Under the pieces are notes generated by a model. It saw only the letters and a program-made list of their open reading frames with translations. It was not told where the DNA came from and ran no database searches. Both the position numbers and the translations under genes were made by a program. From assembly GCA_003993805.1 (NCBI GenBank), contig RSEF01000004.1, positions 17,845,589 to 17,909,588 on the forward strand: a stretch of DNA of 64,000 bases, written 5' to 3'. Positions 62,300-64,000 of this stretch are shown one piece after another. The stretch comes from Himantopus leucocephalus. Its lineage: Eukaryota > Chordata > Aves > Charadriiformes > Recurvirostridae. Within the stretch, counting starts at the first letter, position 1. Every line of letters begins with the position of its first letter.

Positions 62300-64000
62300 A
62301 CTTGACCCTTTGTTCGAAAAATGCCTTAGTACATAAGCTTGGATAGCAAAATACTTCGCATTGCTGGACATTCAGGCTAAGATTTTTGCACCAAAACCTT
62401 CAGTTGTTTAATGCTGTTGATGTGCTGTTACAACAGATGCCGAGTTTACTTTCAGTTCCCTTGCAACAATAATTTCTGTCTGTGGCACTTGGGTTCAGTA
62501 CGTGAGATACCAAGATTCCCAGGCATGGATTCACTGATGTAGAGGGTAGATTCAAACTGGGTGTTACAGTCACACAAGCGCTCAAGTTTCAAAGAGTCTA
62601 GCAGAAAGAATGATCCATTTTTAAGTACTGATCTGTTAGCATCTATTCTGGGGGGCAGAAATGCTGTCAGGAGTTAAAAGAAAGAAAACTCTCTTGCTGA
62701 CTGAAGGTCTCTCTCCAAACTGAGTCAGAGTTTTAGTTGGTTTTAATTTATTTAATTTTTTTTCTTTTTAAGTGAGTGCATCTTTCCAAAATGGAGTATT
62801 TCCCAGTGCAGTAAAGAGTTAGTAACAGGGCCCGTGGCACTGCCATAAGAAGGCACCTCCTATACGTGGAAATCCTCATTGCATTCGCTCACTATGACAT
62901 CACACAAATACTGAAAAACTGTCAGTCACATTCGAAGTAAAGACTAACTAATCATCCCTGTGCTCTTCATAAAGTTTAAGCTTAATGGTAAGATGGCTGG
63001 TAATACTTCATTTTCAGTTGTCTATCTTTTGAAAATAACTTCTTAAAGTTCTAATAAGATAGCTGAAAGATGAATAAGAAACAACAGTTCAGTAATGTCG
63101 CATCCTTGGATGTTTTGAGAAGCAAATATTTGTCTTTGCAAGAAATAATAATCTAACTATGATTCTCAACAGGGTGTCATAAGATTTTCAGCCAGAACAG
63201 TTTGGGAGTACATCGTTTCAGGCTATTTATTCAAGAAGTGAGAACAGATGAAATTCTCCAATGGGATTGAAAAAGTTGCATAATGATACTATAAGACATT
63301 AACTTAGCGGTTGGAAATAACACTTAGGAACCACTGGAGTTAAGTTCTCGTGGGTTTAATATTTTCTATAGCCTCATAAATCTGATAGATACATAATCTC
63401 TTTATTAAGTCAGAAATTCTATTTGTTTTTGGAAGCTATCAACAATTCTGCCCTGAAATAAATGAGTTCCTCATGGTAAACAAATTTGCACATAGGAGAT
63501 ACTATGCTTAGAGGATCATCTATGGGTAAATGGTCAAATATTAAGTCTCTCCTTGAAATTCAGTATAAAAAGAAACAAATACTACTGGAGAAGATGTACA
63601 AGTGCCCATGTTAATATTAATTGTATGTGTTAATTGTCTAGGTCCTGGGGATTTCAGATCTTCGTACAGGTGTTGTCTATGTTGGAAAACTCTGGTGACT
63701 TATAATGGAGTTTGGCTCTGGTCCTGCAAAGAGTCCAGCACGCTCTGTCCTTTGCGCCTGCGGTGAATCCTAAATGGAAACTTGTGGGAGTCTATGTGGG
63801 GGCATGGGAATCCCTGAGCTGAGCAAAACCACTGTCCTGGTTGATTTGGACAAGGATATTTCTTGCATTTTTGAACTCTAGTTCATAGAAAAATCTTAAT
63901 TTCTCTTCTCTGGGTTTGCTTTGGTGGAACTATGTTACAAGAAGTAAAAAGCAGGCGTAGTATTATAATAACCCCCATTGCAGGTTACATAAAAATTTCA
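62300..64000. other. Degraded ERV edge, then unique AT-rich DNA
   Basis: 62300-62585 may hold further pol-derived sequence in several shifted minus-strand frames, but I cannot align it to a domain with confidence. From about 62600 to the end I see no gene, RNA or repeat family. Confidence 0.4.

Overview
This is a nuclear genomic window from a vertebrate, almost certainly a bird. Three things point there: two 5'-truncated CR1 LINE 3' ends with the avian-type octamer tail (9261-9575 and 48797-48985), an ERVL-like endogenous retrovirus remnant of the kind common in bird genomes (61095-62299, minus strand), and the AT-rich, repeat-poor background typical of an avian macrochromosomal gene desert or a very large intron. 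No host protein-coding gene can be confirmed. All open frames are short (at most 158 codons), and the longest is decayed retroviral pol.

Layout. 1-9044 is mostly unique AT-rich DNA with two splice-flanked intervals worth testing. 9045-9575 holds a TTTGG-type low-complexity tract followed by the better CR1. 9576-25080 is unique, with a TAAT-rich stretch near 16.1-16.4 kb. 25081-26130 is a G-rich, C-poor strand-asymmetric block. 26136-26550 is a 207-bp direct duplication with a single N exactly at its junction. 26551-34066 is unique apart from a (CA)n microsatellite and an ancient MIR-like SINE relic at 28895-29015. 34067-34316 is a second duplication around a single N. 34317-48796 is unique, with an unexplained GC-richer patch near 37.5-37.9 kb. 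The second CR1 follows, then more unique sequence with a possible LTR scrap at 55702-55840. C-rich and A/C-rich low-complexity DNA fills 59033-60080, and the ERV remnant lies close to the right end.

The main results are: (i) both N-centred duplications look like unmerged contig ends or alleles, that is, assembly artefacts and not biology; (ii) the ERV integrase has lysine at the exact DD35E glutamate position, two in-frame stops upstream and no env between pol and LTR; (iii) several intervals on the plus strand have good splice acceptor and donor sequences. Chance alone would give a few such intervals in 64 kb, so they are only candidates for exons of a lncRNA or of a long-intron host gene. 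I found no CRISPR array, tRNA, rRNA, CpG island or convincing novel system.
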